Source of the DNA: Hydrogenophaga sp.
GTDB taxonomy: Bacteria > Pseudomonadota > Gammaproteobacteria > Burkholderiales > Burkholderiaceae_C
Direction: 5' to 3'
Assembly (NCBI RefSeq): GCF_030373245.1
Contig: NZ_JAUCZF010000005.1
Coordinates: forward strand, 248,001-312,000
Length of the DNA: 64,000 nt
Both the position numbers and the translations under genes were made by a program. Positions 34,657 to 46,090 of this stretch are shown piece by piece. How positions within the stretch are numbered: the stretch's first letter is position 1; the number at the start of each line of letters is the position of its first letter. The notes below the pieces were generated by a model. The model ran no database searches, had not been told where the DNA came from, and worked only from the letters and a program-made list of their open reading frames with translations.

Positions 34657-35183
34657 GCGCTGGATTCCCAGCTACCCGAAGTGTTCTTCCCTTCGTTCTC
34701 CGTCCGGACGCTCAAAGTTCATCCTCCTCGAACCAGACCGAGCCCAGACTGCAGCCGGTCAAGTATTGCATCCGAATTTCGGCCGCCGCCGGAACCTGCC
34801 AGTCGTCATCCAACGGCAACTTCGGCCGTCTTTTAGCCAATGCGTCGGAGACTTGGCCGTGTTGACACCTTGGCGGAAGTTCTTCGGTCGCATGGCCAAG
34901 TTGCTGGGGCCGTAGGCGGCTAATGAGCTGGCACGAGGCCAGGAGCCTCAGAGCTCCGCTTTTTCGGCAGCAGTACATTCTACGATGTATATTATGTTAA
35001 GTACAATATCAATCGCGTGGGCGCGCAAGTTGCTTACCGTCGTTAGCCGGCCTGCTTTCGCTGAAATCCACATCCGGGCAAACACCAAGTTGGTGCCCTG
35101 AGATGCCTTGCCAGCGAGGCCTACAATTTGAAGTCTTGGATTGCCGCGCAAGCCAACACCCATCAACCCCACAACCTACCTCC
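34657..35183. other. Intergenic region at the right edge of the accessory region
   Basis: No gene is supported in these 527 bases. A minus-strand frame (34712-34978, with LPPRCQHGQVSDALAKRRP) has protein-like character but no family I know, and could be a gene remnant. The right half is AT-rich and contains a dif-like sequence at 34975-35002. Confidence 0.4.
34975..35002 (+). other. dif-like Xer recombination site with degenerate XerC arm
   Basis: The right 17 bases, TGTATA-TTATGTTAAGT, match the central region and XerD arm of the E. coli dif site (TGTATA-TTATGTTAAAT) at 16 of 17 positions. The left 11 bases, ACATTCTACGA, do not resemble the XerC arm (GGTGCGCATAA). Such half-conserved sites form at junctions of elements that integrate by host XerCD. 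It sits at the border between the accessory region and the aot-type operon. Confidence 0.55.
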
Positions 35184-36038
35184 ATGAAAAATCTGATCCT
35201 GACCCTCAGCCTGATTGGCGCCGCCGCATTGACCGCCTGTGGCAAGACCGAGGCACCGCCAGCAGCTCCAGCCGCAGCTGCACCAGCCGCAGCACCGGCT
35301 GAAGCTCCCAGCCAGTTCCCCGAGATCCGCGTAGCCATCGACCCAACCTACAAGCCCTTCACCTACAAGACCGATTCGGGCGAGCCAGCAGGTTTTGACG
35401 TGGACGTGGCCAAAGCCTTGTGCGACGAGCTCAAGAGCAAATGCGTGTTCGTCGAACAAGCCTGGGACGGCATGATCCCCGGCCTGCAAGCCAAGAAGTA
35501 CGACGCCATCGTTTCCTCGATGTCGATCACCGAAGAGCGCAAGCAGGCAGTGGATTTCACCGGCAAGTACTACAACACGCCATCTTGTGTGGTGGTGAAG
35601 TCGGCGCTGAACCTGGGTGCCGAAGCAGCCAATTTCAAAGGCAAGAAGATCGGCGTGCTCAAGGCCTCGACTCAAGAAAAATACGCCATGGGTGAGCTTC
35701 AGCCAGCAGGCGCGACCATCGTGGCCTATGACGCGCAGGACCAGGTGTATCTGGATATCAAATCGGGCCGTCTGGACGGCACTGTGGCCGATGTGGTCGA
35801 GGTCAACGGCGGCTTCCTGTCTACGCCAGACGGCACGGACTACGCTTGCGCCGGTGCCCGCATCCCGGTCGAGTTCGACGCCAAGTACTTCGGTTCGGGT
35901 GCCGGTATCGCCGTGCGCAAGGAAGACACCGCGCTGCGCGATGCGCTGGACGCTGGCATCAAGGCCATCCGCGACAACGGCAAGTGGAAAGAACTGGCTG
36001 AGAAGCACGTGCCGGGCGTGGACATCTGGGGTTCTTGA
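35184..36038 (+). CDS. aotJ: Amino acid ABC transporter substrate-binding lipoprotein
   Basis: The 284-residue protein has a lipoprotein signal (ALTACGKTEA, lipidated Cys near residue 19), an Ala/Pro linker to about residue 45, then a family 3 solute-binding domain: EIRVAIDPTYKPFTYKTDSG, GFDVDVAKALCDELKSKCVF, YDAIVSSMSITEERKQAVDF and DGTVADVVEVNGGF. It binds an amino acid, likely arginine, ornithine or histidine, in the periplasm. It is first of five genes in the order J-Q-M-O-P, as in the Pseudomonas aeruginosa arginine/ornithine system. Specificity is inferred from gene order. Confidence 0.9.
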   Translation: MKNLILTLSLIGAAALTACGKTEAPPAAPAAAAPAAAPAEAPSQFPEIRVAIDPTYKPFTYKTDSGEPAGFDVDVAKALCDELKSKCVFVEQAWDGMIPGLQAKKYDAIVSSMSITEERKQAVDFTGKYYNTPSCVVVKSALNLGAEAANFKGKKIGVLKASTQEKYAMGELQPAGATIVAYDAQDQVYLDIKSGRLDGTVADVVEVNGGFLSTPDGTDYACAGARIPVEFDAKYFGSGAGIAVRKEDTALRDALDAGIKAIRDNGKWKELAEKHVPGVDIWGS

Positions 36039-36071
36039 GTCCGGGCCAAGTAGCACCGGCCGGCCCCGCGG

Positions 36072-36773
36072 ATGACGACGTATTTCCTGAACATCCTCCA
36101 GGGGCTGCTGGTCACTGTGGGTGTCGCGCTGGGGGCCTTGATCGTCGCCACCTGCCTCGGTCTGGCCGGTGCGGCCGCCAAGCTCTCGCCCTACAAGCCG
36201 CTCAACTGGCTGGGTGACATCTACTCCACCGTGATCCGGGGCGTTCCGGATCTCGTGTGGATGTTGCTGCTGTATTTCGGCGGCCAGATTCTGGTGAACG
36301 ACATCGCGGAGGCGCTGGGCTTTCGGCGCGGGCCGCAGATCAACCCTTTCGTAGCTGGCGTGCTCACCATCGGCTTCGTGTATGGCGCTTACATGACGGA
36401 GACATTCCGCGGCGCCATCATGAGCGTGTCCAAGGGCCAGTCGGAGGCTGGCTGGGCCTTTGGCATGAGCCGCTTCTACACCTTCCGGCGCATAGTGCTG
36501 CCGCAAATGGTGCGCTTCGCTCTGCCCAGCTTCACCAACAACTGGCTGGTGCTGCTCAAGGCCACGGCGCTGGTGTCCGTGATCGGCCTGGCCGACATCA
36601 CCAACCTGGCCAAACAGGCCGGGGCCGCTGCCCGCGGCGATATTCCTGGCGCGGCCATCATCTTCATGGCGTTCGCCGGCTTCCTGTACCTGATGATCTC
36701 CAGTGTCAGCCTTCTGCTGCTGCGCAAGGCTGAAAAACGCTACTCCGCCGGGGTCAAGCGGGGCGACTTCTGA
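36072..36773 (+). CDS. aotQ: Amino acid ABC transporter permease (HisQ/AotQ type)
   Basis: The 233-residue permease has about five membrane helices and the EAA loop near residues 120-150 (GAIMSVSKGQSEAGWAFGMS, FRRIVLPQM), the docking site for the ATP-binding subunit. The N-terminus MTTYFLNILQGLLVTVGVAL fits the HisQ family of the histidine/arginine/ornithine group. Its stop codon overlaps the start of the second permease by one base, so the two are coupled and form a heterodimer in the inner membrane. Confidence 0.94.
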   Translation: MTTYFLNILQGLLVTVGVALGALIVATCLGLAGAAAKLSPYKPLNWLGDIYSTVIRGVPDLVWMLLLYFGGQILVNDIAEALGFRRGPQINPFVAGVLTIGFVYGAYMTETFRGAIMSVSKGQSEAGWAFGMSRFYTFRRIVLPQMVRFALPSFTNNWLVLLKATALVSVIGLADITNLAKQAGAAARGDIPGAAIIFMAFAGFLYLMISSVSLLLLRKAEKRYSAGVKRGDF

Positions 36774-37489
36774 TGGACAAGTTCGCCATCATCTTCGAGC
36801 CTCAGAATCTGCATCTGTACTGGGTGGGTCTGATCTCCACGCTGGAGCTGCTGGCGGTGAGCCTGGTGGCAGGCGGCCTGTTGACGCTGCCACTGACGCT
36901 GATGCGCGTCTCGCGGAGCAAATGGCTGTCCTACCCGGTCTGGCTGTTCACCTACGTGGTGCGGGGCACGCCGCTGCTGATCCAGGTGTATTTCATCTAT
37001 TACGGGATTGCCCAGCTCGAATGGGTGCAAAGCCTGTGGGACACCACCTGGCCCTTCACCTGGTTCAAGGATCCGTTTTTTTGCGCGGTGTTTGCCTTCA
37101 CGCTCAACACCTGCGCCTACACCGTGGAAATGCTGGCCGGTGCCATCCGGGAAACGCCGGCGGGCGAGATCGAAGCGGCTCAGGCGGCGGGCTTTGGCAA
37201 GTGGAACATGATGTTCCGACTGGTCCTGCCCAGTGCACTGCGCCGCACCCTGCCGGGCTATTCCAACGAGGTCGTCATGATGCTGCACGCCACCTCGCTG
37301 GCCAGCGTGGTCCCGGCCCTGTACGACCTCACCAACGCGGCCTACGCCATCTACAAGACCTACTACCTGGCGTTCCAGCCCTTCATTGCGGTGGCAGTGG
37401 TCTACTTCTGCTTGACCTTCACCTTGGTCTATGGGTTTCGCCTGCTGGAGCGCCGCTTCCTGGCCTACCTGAAACCACGCACGCACTGA
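36773..37489 (+). CDS. aotM: Amino acid ABC transporter permease (HisM/AotM type)
   Basis: The 238-residue permease has membrane helices and an EAA loop (GAIRETPAGEIEAAQAAGFG, MFRLVLPSALRRTLPGYSNE) as in HisM. The opening YWVGLISTLELLAVSLVAGG and VRGTPLLIQVYFIYYGIAQL are typical of polar amino acid permeases. It starts at the last base of the first permease stop (TGATG overlap). With AotQ and AotP it forms the membrane transporter. Confidence 0.94.
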   Translation: MDKFAIIFEPQNLHLYWVGLISTLELLAVSLVAGGLLTLPLTLMRVSRSKWLSYPVWLFTYVVRGTPLLIQVYFIYYGIAQLEWVQSLWDTTWPFTWFKDPFFCAVFAFTLNTCAYTVEMLAGAIRETPAGEIEAAQAAGFGKWNMMFRLVLPSALRRTLPGYSNEVVMMLHATSLASVVPALYDLTNAAYAIYKTYYLAFQPFIAVAVVYFCLTFTLVYGFRLLERRFLAYLKPRTH

Positions 37490-37535
37490 CGGGCTGCAGG
37501 CGCCAGCACTGGCTGCACCTGCACCCAACAAGCCG

Positions 37536-38657
37536 ATGCAAACTGTCCACCACCCTCTTCTCTCACCTTCGCTGGGTACCCGGCGCACACTGACGAGCCT
37601 GCATTTCGGACCGGAGCAGGCCACCCAGAAGGCCTATATCCAGGCCAGCCTGCACGCCGACGAGCTGCCCGGCATGCTGGTGGCGCACCACCTGCGGGAC
37701 CTGCTGAGTGCTGCAGAAGCCCGCGACGAGCTGCTCGGAAAGGTGGTCCTGGTGCCGATGGCCAATCCGATCGGCCTGAGTCAGACCGTCATGCACCACC
37801 AGCTGGGTCGTTTCGAGCTGGCGAGCATGGAAAACTTCAACCGGCACTACCCGGACTTCTTTGTCCTTCTCAGAGACGAGCTGGCACCGCTGCTCGGTCC
37901 GGACCCCAAGCAGAACCAGGCCACTGTCCGCGCCGCCATGGCACGCGCCCTGGACGAGCAGGCACCCTCAACCGAGCTGCAAAGCCTGCGACAAAACTTG
38001 ATGCGGCTGTCCCATGACGCTGATCTGGTGCTTGATTTGCATTGCGACTTCGAAGCGGTGATGCACCTCTACGTGGAGCAGGCGGTGATGGATCGCCTTG
38101 CGCCACTGGCGCGCTACCTCGGTGCGCGGGCGGTGCTGTGGGCCAACGGGTCTGGTGGGTCGATCTCGTTTGACGAAGCGCTTTCGGGGCCCTGGTGGCG
38201 ACTGCGAGCGCATTTCGCCGGGCAAGCACCCGTGCCCCTGGGCTGCGCCAGCACCACGGTCGAACTGCGCGGACAGACCGATGTGTCTGATGCCCAGGCG
38301 CTGCAAGACGCACTGGCGATCTGCCATTACCTGCAGCACGAAGGCCTGCTGGCGGGTGCCCCGCCCGCGTTACCCCCTGCCCTGTGCGAGCCTACCCCGC
38401 TGGCTGGTACCGAGGCGCTGATCGCACCCCACCCCGGCGTGATCGCATTCACCTGCGCGCCGGGAGACGAGGTGCAGCCGGGCCAGGTGCTGGCGCACGT
38501 GGTCGACCCGGTCGCGCACCGGCGCACCGCGGTGACGAGCAGCATCGCTGGCGTGATCTATGCGCGGCAGAACCTGCGCTGGGCCACTGCCGGTCTTGAA
38601 CTGTGCCGTGTGGCGGGACGCGAACCCATCCGGTCGGGCAACCTGCTCAGCCCCTGA
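37536..38657 (+). CDS. aotO: Succinylglutamate desuccinylase/aspartoacylase family protein (AotO type)
   Basis: The 373-residue protein is a zinc carboxypeptidase-fold enzyme: [20 protein letters not shown] (His and Glu metal ligands), a short helical part, then [19 protein letters not shown] with a third His. A barrel-like C-terminal domain ([20 protein letters not shown]) resembles biotinyl/lipoyl folds. The gene lies between the permeases and the ATPase gene, as aotO does in Pseudomonas aeruginosa, where it is not required for transport. It might deacylate an acylated amino acid such as N-succinylornithine; the true substrate is unknown. Confidence 0.88.
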   Translation: MQTVHHPLLSPSLGTRRTLTSLHFGPEQATQKAYIQASLHADELPGMLVAHHLRDLLSAAEARDELLGKVVLVPMANPIGLSQTVMHHQLGRFELASMENFNRHYPDFFVLLRDELAPLLGPDPKQNQATVRAAMARALDEQAPSTELQSLRQNLMRLSHDADLVLDLHCDFEAVMHLYVEQAVMDRLAPLARYLGARAVLWANGSGGSISFDEALSGPWWRLRAHFAGQAPVPLGCASTTVELRGQTDVSDAQALQDALAICHYLQHEGLLAGAPPALPPALCEPTPLAGTEALIAPHPGVIAFTCAPGDEVQPGQVLAHVVDPVAHRRTAVTSSIAGVIYARQNLRWATAGLELCRVAGREPIRSGNLLSP

Positions 38658-38686
38658 CCTATTCCGATTCGAACAAGATCAACGCC

Positions 38687-39454
38687 ATGACCACCAAACT
38701 TGAAGCCATTGACATTCGCAAGAGCTACGGCACGCATGAGGTCATCAAGGGCATGTCGCTCACCGCTCGCGCAGGCGATGTGATCAGCATCATCGGCTCC
38801 TCGGGCTCAGGAAAGTCCACCTTTCTGCGCTGCATGAATTTGCTGGAGCGACCGCAACATGGCCGCCTCATTGTGGCCGGTGAAGAACTCAAACTCGTCA
38901 CCGCAAAAGACGGCATGCTGAAGGCGGCCGATGACAAGCAGCTGCAGCGCGCTCGCGCCAAGCTGGCCATGGTGTTCCAGCATTTCAACCTCTGGTCTCA
39001 CCTCACGGTGCTGGAAAACATCACCGAGGCGCCGATGCACGTGCTGGGCAAGAGCAAGGACGAAGCGGTCACGGTGGCGCGCAAGTACCTCGACAAGGTC
39101 GGTTTGAAAGACGTTGAAGGCAAGTACCCGGCCCACATGTCGGGCGGACAGCAGCAACGGGTGGCGATTGCGCGTGCGCTGGCGATGGAGCCCGAGGTGA
39201 TGCTGTTCGACGAACCCACCAGTGCGCTCGATCCCGAGCTGGTCACCGAGGTGCTTCGCGTCATGCGCACCCTGGCCGAAGAAGGCCGCACCATGGTGGT
39301 GGTGACGCATGAAATGGGCTTTGCGCGCGAGGTCTCCAATCACCTGATCTTTTTGCATCAGGGCGTGATCGAAGAGCAAGGGGTGCCGGCCGAGGTGCTG
39401 GCACGCCCCAAGAGCGAGCGCCTCGCTCAATTCCTCTCGGGCAACCTCAAATAA
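38687..39454 (+). CDS. aotP: Amino acid ABC transporter ATP-binding protein (HisP/AotP type)
   Basis: The 255-residue ATPase has Walker [11 protein letters not shown], a Q-loop ([20 protein letters not shown]), the ABC signature [19 protein letters not shown], Walker [15 protein letters not shown], and the H-loop VVVTHEMGF. It ends GNLK, as HisP-family proteins do. The ATG at 38687 is 29 bases after the aotO stop; an upstream in-frame start at 38603 would overlap aotO and is not favoured. It energises transport by AotJQM. No argR-like regulator follows, unlike in Pseudomonas. Confidence 0.95.
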   Translation: MTTKLEAIDIRKSYGTHEVIKGMSLTARAGDVISIIGSSGSGKSTFLRCMNLLERPQHGRLIVAGEELKLVTAKDGMLKAADDKQLQRARAKLAMVFQHFNLWSHLTVLENITEAPMHVLGKSKDEAVTVARKYLDKVGLKDVEGKYPAHMSGGQQQRVAIARALAMEPEVMLFDEPTSALDPELVTEVLRVMRTLAEEGRTMVVVTHEMGFAREVSNHLIFLHQGVIEEQGVPAEVLARPKSERLAQFLSGNLK

Positions 39455-39475
39455 GGCGTCGAGCGAGGCTGGTGG

Positions 39476-40411
39476 TCAGCGCGGACGGCCCAGCACCATC
39501 TGGCCATCAACCAGACGAAACGAGATGGTCGGCGCACTGAAATCGCTGAACGGCGCGCCCATCGCGATCTCGCCGTCGCTGTGCAGCAGACACTCCTGAC
39601 GACGCAGGGAAATCGCGTTTTCCGCGCCATCAAACCGCACCCAGGTGCCGTAGCTGCTGATGTCCTCCAGCACATAGTTGCCTGAACGGATGTCGATGCT
39701 GGCATGCAGCCGCGACACCCGCGGGTCGTTGACCACAAAATCGGCCTCGGGCACGCGACCGATCTTCAGCGGCAGATCGGTCAGATTGAAGGACTGGTTC
39801 GCATCCAGCCAGCCCAGCTCGATGCCCCCGAAAACCGACTCGGCCGACATGCCGAGCTGATGCAGATCAGCCGGCAAGGTGAGAAACTCCGACAGCATCT
39901 CGGTCTGCCACTCGATGCGGAACACCTCGCAAGGCTCAACCCGACCCTTGATGCGCATAGGCCCGAGGCTGCGGCTGCGCACGCCGTGGCGAGTGCCGAG
40001 CTTGCGGATCACGACATCGGTGACGAGTATCTGCTCGGGGCCGGCCAGGTCACTCAAGCGCGAAGCCACATTCACCGCGTCGCCAAAACAATCTCCGTCG
40101 ACCTGGATCACCTGGCCGCGGGCCATGCCGATCTGCATCATGAGCTTGAGCCGGTTCGGCCATTGCGCCACGCGTTGCGCGTGCTCCTGCTGGATCTGGG
40201 TCATAGTTTCAACCGCGAGCCGGTTGTTGGTGAAGGACAGCAAAACGCCGTCACCGAGCATCTTCACCACCTTGCCGCCGTTCTCCAGGCCGACGGAACC
40301 AATCCACTGGGTGAGCTTGGTCACGGCCTTGGTGGCGCGGTCGTTGCCCAGTGTTTCAAACACCGAGACACTGCCTGTGAGGTCCACAAACGCGATCGTC
40401 AGTTCTGCCAT
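39476..40411 (-). CDS. Class III adenylate/guanylate cyclase domain fused to FHA domain
   Basis: The 311-residue cytoplasmic protein has a cyclase homology domain at 1-170: FVDLTGSVS with metal ligand Asp10, KMLGDGVLLSF with Asp54, and the transition-state Asn114 and Arg118 in FGDAVNVASRL, so the key residues are intact. An FHA domain follows at about 205-300, with IGRVPEADFVVNDPRVSRLH and SSYGTWV (Tyr where Asn is usual in SxNGT). Cyclic nucleotide output controlled by binding a phosphothreonine partner is a plausible reading. Function in the cell is unknown; it converges with aotP and has no operon partners. Confidence 0.88.
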   Translation of the reverse strand: MAELTIAFVDLTGSVSVFETLGNDRATKAVTKLTQWIGSVGLENGGKVVKMLGDGVLLSFTNNRLAVETMTQIQQEHAQRVAQWPNRLKLMMQIGMARGQVIQVDGDCFGDAVNVASRLSDLAGPEQILVTDVVIRKLGTRHGVRSRSLGPMRIKGRVEPCEVFRIEWQTEMLSEFLTLPADLHQLGMSAESVFGGIELGWLDANQSFNLTDLPLKIGRVPEADFVVNDPRVSRLHASIDIRSGNYVLEDISSYGTWVRFDGAENAISLRRQECLLHSDGEIAMGAPFSDFSAPTISFRLVDGQMVLGRPR

Positions 40412-40796
40412 GTTCTTGCGGTCATTCTGCAGTTATTACAACATAGGAAGGCACCCCAAGCAGGGACGGACATGAGGCCTCTTATCACACGAATCTGCCG
40501 TCGCAGCACAGCCGGCCCGTGGCGAAAGTCACAAAAGAACCGGTTTTCTGCCGGCTATCTCAGCCACTTTTACATATCCATGCCAAGGGCTTAGTTGCTT
40601 GACGCGCTGGGGTTGATCCCCCATCTGTGGGTAACACCCAAGTACTCATATGTGCGAGAAACGTATTCAAGGACCTCTTGTAAGCGATTGATTCCAGCGT
40701 TGTTTTTTGTCATTTGAGGTATCTGGATGATTGCATTGCCCAGGCCAGCGGGCGTATCCTTCACACCACAAATACAACGTCGTTGAGGCATCCCCC
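40412..40796. other. Intergenic region, no supported gene
   Basis: These 385 bases separate two divergent genes. A 66-codon minus-strand frame (40591-40791) ends in VTHRWGINPSASSN but has no ribosome site and no known relatives that I can name. I see no repeat or RNA gene; a promoter for each flanking gene should lie here. Confidence 0.35.
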
Positions 40797-41129
40797 ATGC
40801 GCTGGTTCAAACCCGGTCTTCGCAACAGCATTTCAGCCCTCCTCGGGTCCGAGGTGCGCACGGAATCGCCAGAATCCCTGGAGCCGGTGCGTCAGGCCAT
40901 GCTGGAGACCCTCGGCGAGGACGGTTCGCGCTTGAGTCCTCGCCTCAAGCACCGCCTCAACTACCTGCCCGATGCCCACGCCTTGTGGTTTGCCCGATCC
41001 GAGATGGTATCGGTGCTCAGCCGGCTGCATGGTGAAGCCAAAGCGGTTGACATGGTGCAAGCCATCTCACCCGCCTTTCATGGCCTGCTTCCCAAGACCC
41101 TGATCGATTCTGCCCGCATGCGCCGCTGA
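40797..41129 (+). CDS. Conserved small hypothetical protein
   Basis: The 110-residue protein (start MRWFKPGLRNSISALLGS) is helical, basic at the N-terminus, with the blocks PRLKHRLNYLPDAHALWFAR and AFHGLLPKTLIDSARMRR. I have no function for it, though similar short proteins are annotated as hypothetical in Comamonadaceae. The ATG at 40797 is preferred because the frame upstream looks non-coding. It converges with ldcA. Confidence 0.65.
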   Translation: MRWFKPGLRNSISALLGSEVRTESPESLEPVRQAMLETLGEDGSRLSPRLKHRLNYLPDAHALWFARSEMVSVLSRLHGEAKAVDMVQAISPAFHGLLPKTLIDSARMRR

Positions 41130-41153
41130 GGCATCGCCTTTTGCAAACCAGGC

Positions 41154-42113
41154 TCAGCCCCAGTAGATCAGGGCATCGCGCCCTTCCACCATCAGATCCA
41201 CACGTTGCCCGACGGGCAATAGCACCTTGGTTGGCACATGGCCAAAGGGAAGACCGGTGAACACCGGTACGCGGGTCTGGCCCCTGATCCAGTTCACCAC
41301 CGCAGGCAGGTTGAAGCCTCGGTCGTAGCCCGGCACCAGCTTGAACCGGTTGAACGATCCCATCAGCACCGCCTTCTGCCGCCCGATGATGCCGGCGTTG
41401 ACCAGCTGCGTGAGCTGGCGCTCGATGCGATACGGGTGCTCGTTGGTGTCTTCCAGAAACAGCACACCTCCCTCCACCACGGGCATGTAGGGTGTGCCGG
41501 CCAGGGCGCAGATCACGTTGAGGTTTCCGCCCCAGAGTGTGGCACCGCGGATGCGCATCGCCGGCATGGGCCTGGGATGAGCAGGTGGCTTGCGGGTCGT
41601 GGATCGCGCCGCCAGTGCCTTCACATCGCCCAATGGCAGGCGCCAGCCAGCCCCCTCGCCTTGACCGCAGGCCAGATCGTCGAAGCAGGCGGCCATGATG
41701 TCGTCAGGTGGCAGCTCGGTACCGAAATCCTCGCCCACCGCTGGTCCGGCCCAGGTGATGGCGCCAGTCTTGGCCAGCAGCGCGCACTGCAACGCGGTGA
41801 AGTCGCTCAGGCCGACAAACCGGGTCCCGGCTTCGATGGCTTTGGCCAGTTTCTTGTAGGGCAAATCGGGCAACAGCCGGGTGAGCCCGTAACCACCGCG
41901 AGAAATCATGGCGATGTCGGCCCCGCAGGCCGCCGCACGACCTATGGCGGCGAGGCGGGTCGCGTCGTCGCCGGCAAAACGCTGGTGGCCGCGCAGCGCG
42001 GCCTCGTCGACCTCTACCTCGTGGCCGAGCTGCACCAGGCGTTTGACGCCACGCCGGAACGCGGCCTTGTCGCGCACAGCGCTGGACGGTGAGTAGATGT
42101 AGATGTGGCTCAT
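41154..42113 (-). CDS. ldcA: LD-carboxypeptidase (murein recycling)
   Basis: The 319-residue serine peptidase of family S66 begins SHIYIYSPSSAVRDKAAF and contains MISRGGYGLTRLLPDL, FVGLSDFTALQCALLAKTG (nucleophile Ser), VEGGVLFLEDTNEHPYRIER (catalytic Glu) and FGHVPTKVLLPVGQ (catalytic His). It removes the terminal D-Ala from cytoplasmic murein tetrapeptides during peptidoglycan recycling. The ATG at 42113 follows the tadA-fusion stop by 17 bases, so it ends the guaA-to-ldcA chain. Confidence 0.93.
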   Translation of the reverse strand: MSHIYIYSPSSAVRDKAAFRRGVKRLVQLGHEVEVDEAALRGHQRFAGDDATRLAAIGRAAACGADIAMISRGGYGLTRLLPDLPYKKLAKAIEAGTRFVGLSDFTALQCALLAKTGAITWAGPAVGEDFGTELPPDDIMAACFDDLACGQGEGAGWRLPLGDVKALAARSTTRKPPAHPRPMPAMRIRGATLWGGNLNVICALAGTPYMPVVEGGVLFLEDTNEHPYRIERQLTQLVNAGIIGRQKAVLMGSFNRFKLVPGYDRGFNLPAVVNWIRGQTRVPVFTGLPFGHVPTKVLLPVGQRVDLMVEGRDALIYWG

Positions 42114-42130
42114 GTCGAAAGGACTCGTGT

Positions 42131-43730
<1,600 letters not shown>

Positions 43731-43731
<1 letters not shown>

Positions 43732-44378
43732 CACGCCGTTCCCTTTGCGGTGGGCAGCACCATGCCCAGCCGCTGCATCCAGCCGGCCAGCGCCTGCTCG
43801 TCGGCATTGCCTGCGGCGTAAGCAGCGTGCATGGCCACATGGGACTCGGGCCGGTGCTGGTTGAGTTTGACCTTGCACTGCAGATCGGTCACCCGCAATT
43901 CGAACGCCACGATGCCCGCCATCATCTTGTGCTGGTACGCCTCCCCAAGACCGCGCCACTGGTCGGCGTAAGCCGGGTCGTGGTCGTGGATCAGGTGTTT
44001 GAGCAGGCGGTCTTTGTCCTCTAAGCCCTCGACGATGCGCGCCTGCACCGTGGCGTGCACCGCCAGGTAACTCCAGGTCGGCACACGCACCAGATCGGGA
44101 TAGACCCGGGTGGTCATGTAGGCCTGCGGCCCCTGGAAAACGACCACCGCGGTGGGTCGCTCACGCAAGTAGCCAGCGTGTGGGTTGGGCCGGGCCACGT
44201 GACCCAGCAGGGTGAGGCCACCACCCTCTTCCACCACGTGCAGCGGCAAGGGCGTGATGAAAGGCAGGCCTTCGCCGTCAACCGAGATCAGCTGCGCCAG
44301 CGGATGCAAGCGCATCAGTTCAGGTGCGATGGTCGCGTCCTTGGCAATGAACTGGGGCGGTAGGTACATGGAGCTCAT
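43731..44378 (-). CDS. paiB: FMN-binding split-barrel protein of the PaiB family
   Basis: The 215-residue protein starts [20 protein letters not shown] and has the split-barrel pattern of PaiB ([64 protein letters not shown], then [20 protein letters not shown]). PaiB in Bacillus was described as a negative regulator, but homologues bind FMN or haem and may act as oxidoreductases. The ATG at 44378 overlaps the guaA stop by four bases, which places it in the guaA transcript. Confidence 0.88.
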
Positions 44379-45991
44379 TCCCACTCGATGGTGGCGGGCG
44401 GTTTGCTGCTGACGTCGTAGGTCACGCGGTTGATGCCGCGCACTTCGTTGATGATGCGGCTGCTGACCTTCTTGAGCAACGCATAGGGCAGCTCGGCCCA
44501 ATCGGCGGTCATGAAGTCGCTGGTCTGCACCGCACGCAATGCCACCACGTAGTCGTAGGTGCGGCCGTCGCCCATCACGCCCACGCTCTTGACCGGCAGG
44601 AACACGGTGAAGGCCTGGCTGGTCAGGTCGTACCAGCTCTTCCCGCTGGGGTGGTCGATGGTGGAGCGCAGCTCTTCGATGAAGATCGCGTCGGCCCGGC
44701 GCAGCAGGTCGGCGTATTCCTTTTTCACTTCACCCAGAATGCGCACGCCCAGACCTGGGCCCGGGAACGGGTGGCGGTAGACCATGTCGTGCGGCAGACC
44801 GAGCGCCACGCCGAGTTCTCGCACCTCATCCTTGAACAGATCGCGCAGCGGCTCCAGCAGTTTCAGGCCCAGCTGTTCGGGCAGGCCACCCACGTTGTGG
44901 TGGCTCTTGATGGTGACCGCTTTCTTGCTCTTGGCGCCGCCCGACTCGATCACGTCCGGATAAATAGTGCCTTGTGCCAACCACTTGGCGCCTTTTGTTG
45001 ATGCACCACTTGAGATCAGTTTGGCGGCTTCGGCCTTGAAAACCTCGACAAATTCGCGGCCAATGATCTTGCGCTTGGTCTCCGGCTCGCTTACGCCAGC
45101 CAGGTGGCCGAGGAACTGGTCGGCCGCATCCACGCGGATCACCTTGGCGTGCAGCTTGCCGACGAACATGTCCATCACCATGTCGCCCTCGTGCAGGCGC
45201 AGCAAGCCGTGGTCCACGAACACGCAGGTCAGCTGGTCGCCAATCGCGCGGTGGATCAGGGCAGCGGCCACGGAAGAATCCACGCCACCGGACAGACCCA
45301 AGATCACCTCTTCATCGCCCACCTGTTCGCGGATCTTCTGCACCGCTTCTTCGATGTGGTCGCGCATCACCCAGTCCGGGCGGGCGCCGCAGATCTCCAG
45401 CACGAAGCGCTCCAGCAGCGCCTTGCCTTGCACCGTGTGCGTGACCTCGGGGTGAAACTGCACTGCGTAGTAGCCGCGCACCTCATCTGCCATGCCGGCG
45501 ATGGGGCAGCTGTCGGTGCTGGCCATAAGCTTGAAGCCGGGCGGCATCTCCGTGACCTTGTCGCCGTGGCTCATCCAGACCTTGAGCATGCCGTGGCCGT
45601 CCGGCGTGTGGAAGTCCTCGATGCCCTTGAGCAGTGCCGTGTGACCTCGGGCGCGGACTTCGGCGTAACCGAATTCGCGGGTGTGACCGGCTTCGACCTT
45701 GCCGCCCAGCTGCTGCGCCATGGTCTGCATGCCGTAGCAGATGCCCAGCACCGGCACGCCCAGTGCAAACACGGCGTCGGGCGCCTTGTCGTCCACCTCG
45801 TAGACACTGGCATGACTGCCCGACAGAATGATTCCCTTGAGCTGTCCGTCGGCTGCGTACTCCCGCACCCAGTCGCTGCTCACGTCGCAGGGATGCACCT
45901 CGCAATACACATGGGCCTCCCGCACCCGGCGGGCAATGAGCTGGGTGACCTGAGAGCCAAAATCAAGAATGAGGATTTTCTGGTGTTGCAT
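44375..45991 (-). CDS. guaA: GMP synthase (glutamine-hydrolysing)
   Basis: The 538-residue enzyme has a class I amidotransferase domain ([20 protein letters not shown], catalytic Cys in [10 protein letters not shown], His/Glu in [10 protein letters not shown]). It also has the ATP-pyrophosphatase domain with [17 protein letters not shown] as the P-loop and the C-terminal dimerisation domain ending [19 protein letters not shown]. It converts XMP to GMP. It is downstream of guaB, 179 bases away, in the usual order for purine biosynthesis, and is followed by the overlapping paiB gene. Confidence 0.97.
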   Translation of the reverse strand: MQHQKILILDFGSQVTQLIARRVREAHVYCEVHPCDVSSDWVREYAADGQLKGIILSGSHASVYEVDDKAPDAVFALGVPVLGICYGMQTMAQQLGGKVEAGHTREFGYAEVRARGHTALLKGIEDFHTPDGHGMLKVWMSHGDKVTEMPPGFKLMASTDSCPIAGMADEVRGYYAVQFHPEVTHTVQGKALLERFVLEICGARPDWVMRDHIEEAVQKIREQVGDEEVILGLSGGVDSSVAAALIHRAIGDQLTCVFVDHGLLRLHEGDMVMDMFVGKLHAKVIRVDAADQFLGHLAGVSEPETKRKIIGREFVEVFKAEAAKLISSGASTKGAKWLAQGTIYPDVIESGGAKSKKAVTIKSHHNVGGLPEQLGLKLLEPLRDLFKDEVRELGVALGLPHDMVYRHPFPGPGLGVRILGEVKKEYADLLRRADAIFIEELRSTIDHPSGKSWYDLTSQAFTVFLPVKSVGVMGDGRTYDYVVALRAVQTSDFMTADWAELPYALLKKVSSRIINEVRGINRVTYDVSSKPPATIEWE

Positions 45992-46090
45992 GGCGTGTCG
46001 GTGACTTCAGAAAAAACAAAGGCCGCCACAAAGGACGGCCCGAGAAGAGAGGGGGAGCCAACCCAGGGCACCGCGGAACCGGCTTTGCCG

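Noticed and set aside
34712-34978. Minus-strand ORF with LPPRCQHGQVSDALAKRRP as a possible transposase fragment
   Set aside because: I could not match it to IS66, IS21 or any other family with confidence.
40591-40791. 66-codon minus-strand ORF ending in VTHRWGINPSASSN
   Set aside because: No ribosome site, no family features, and it lies in the promoter region of two divergent genes.
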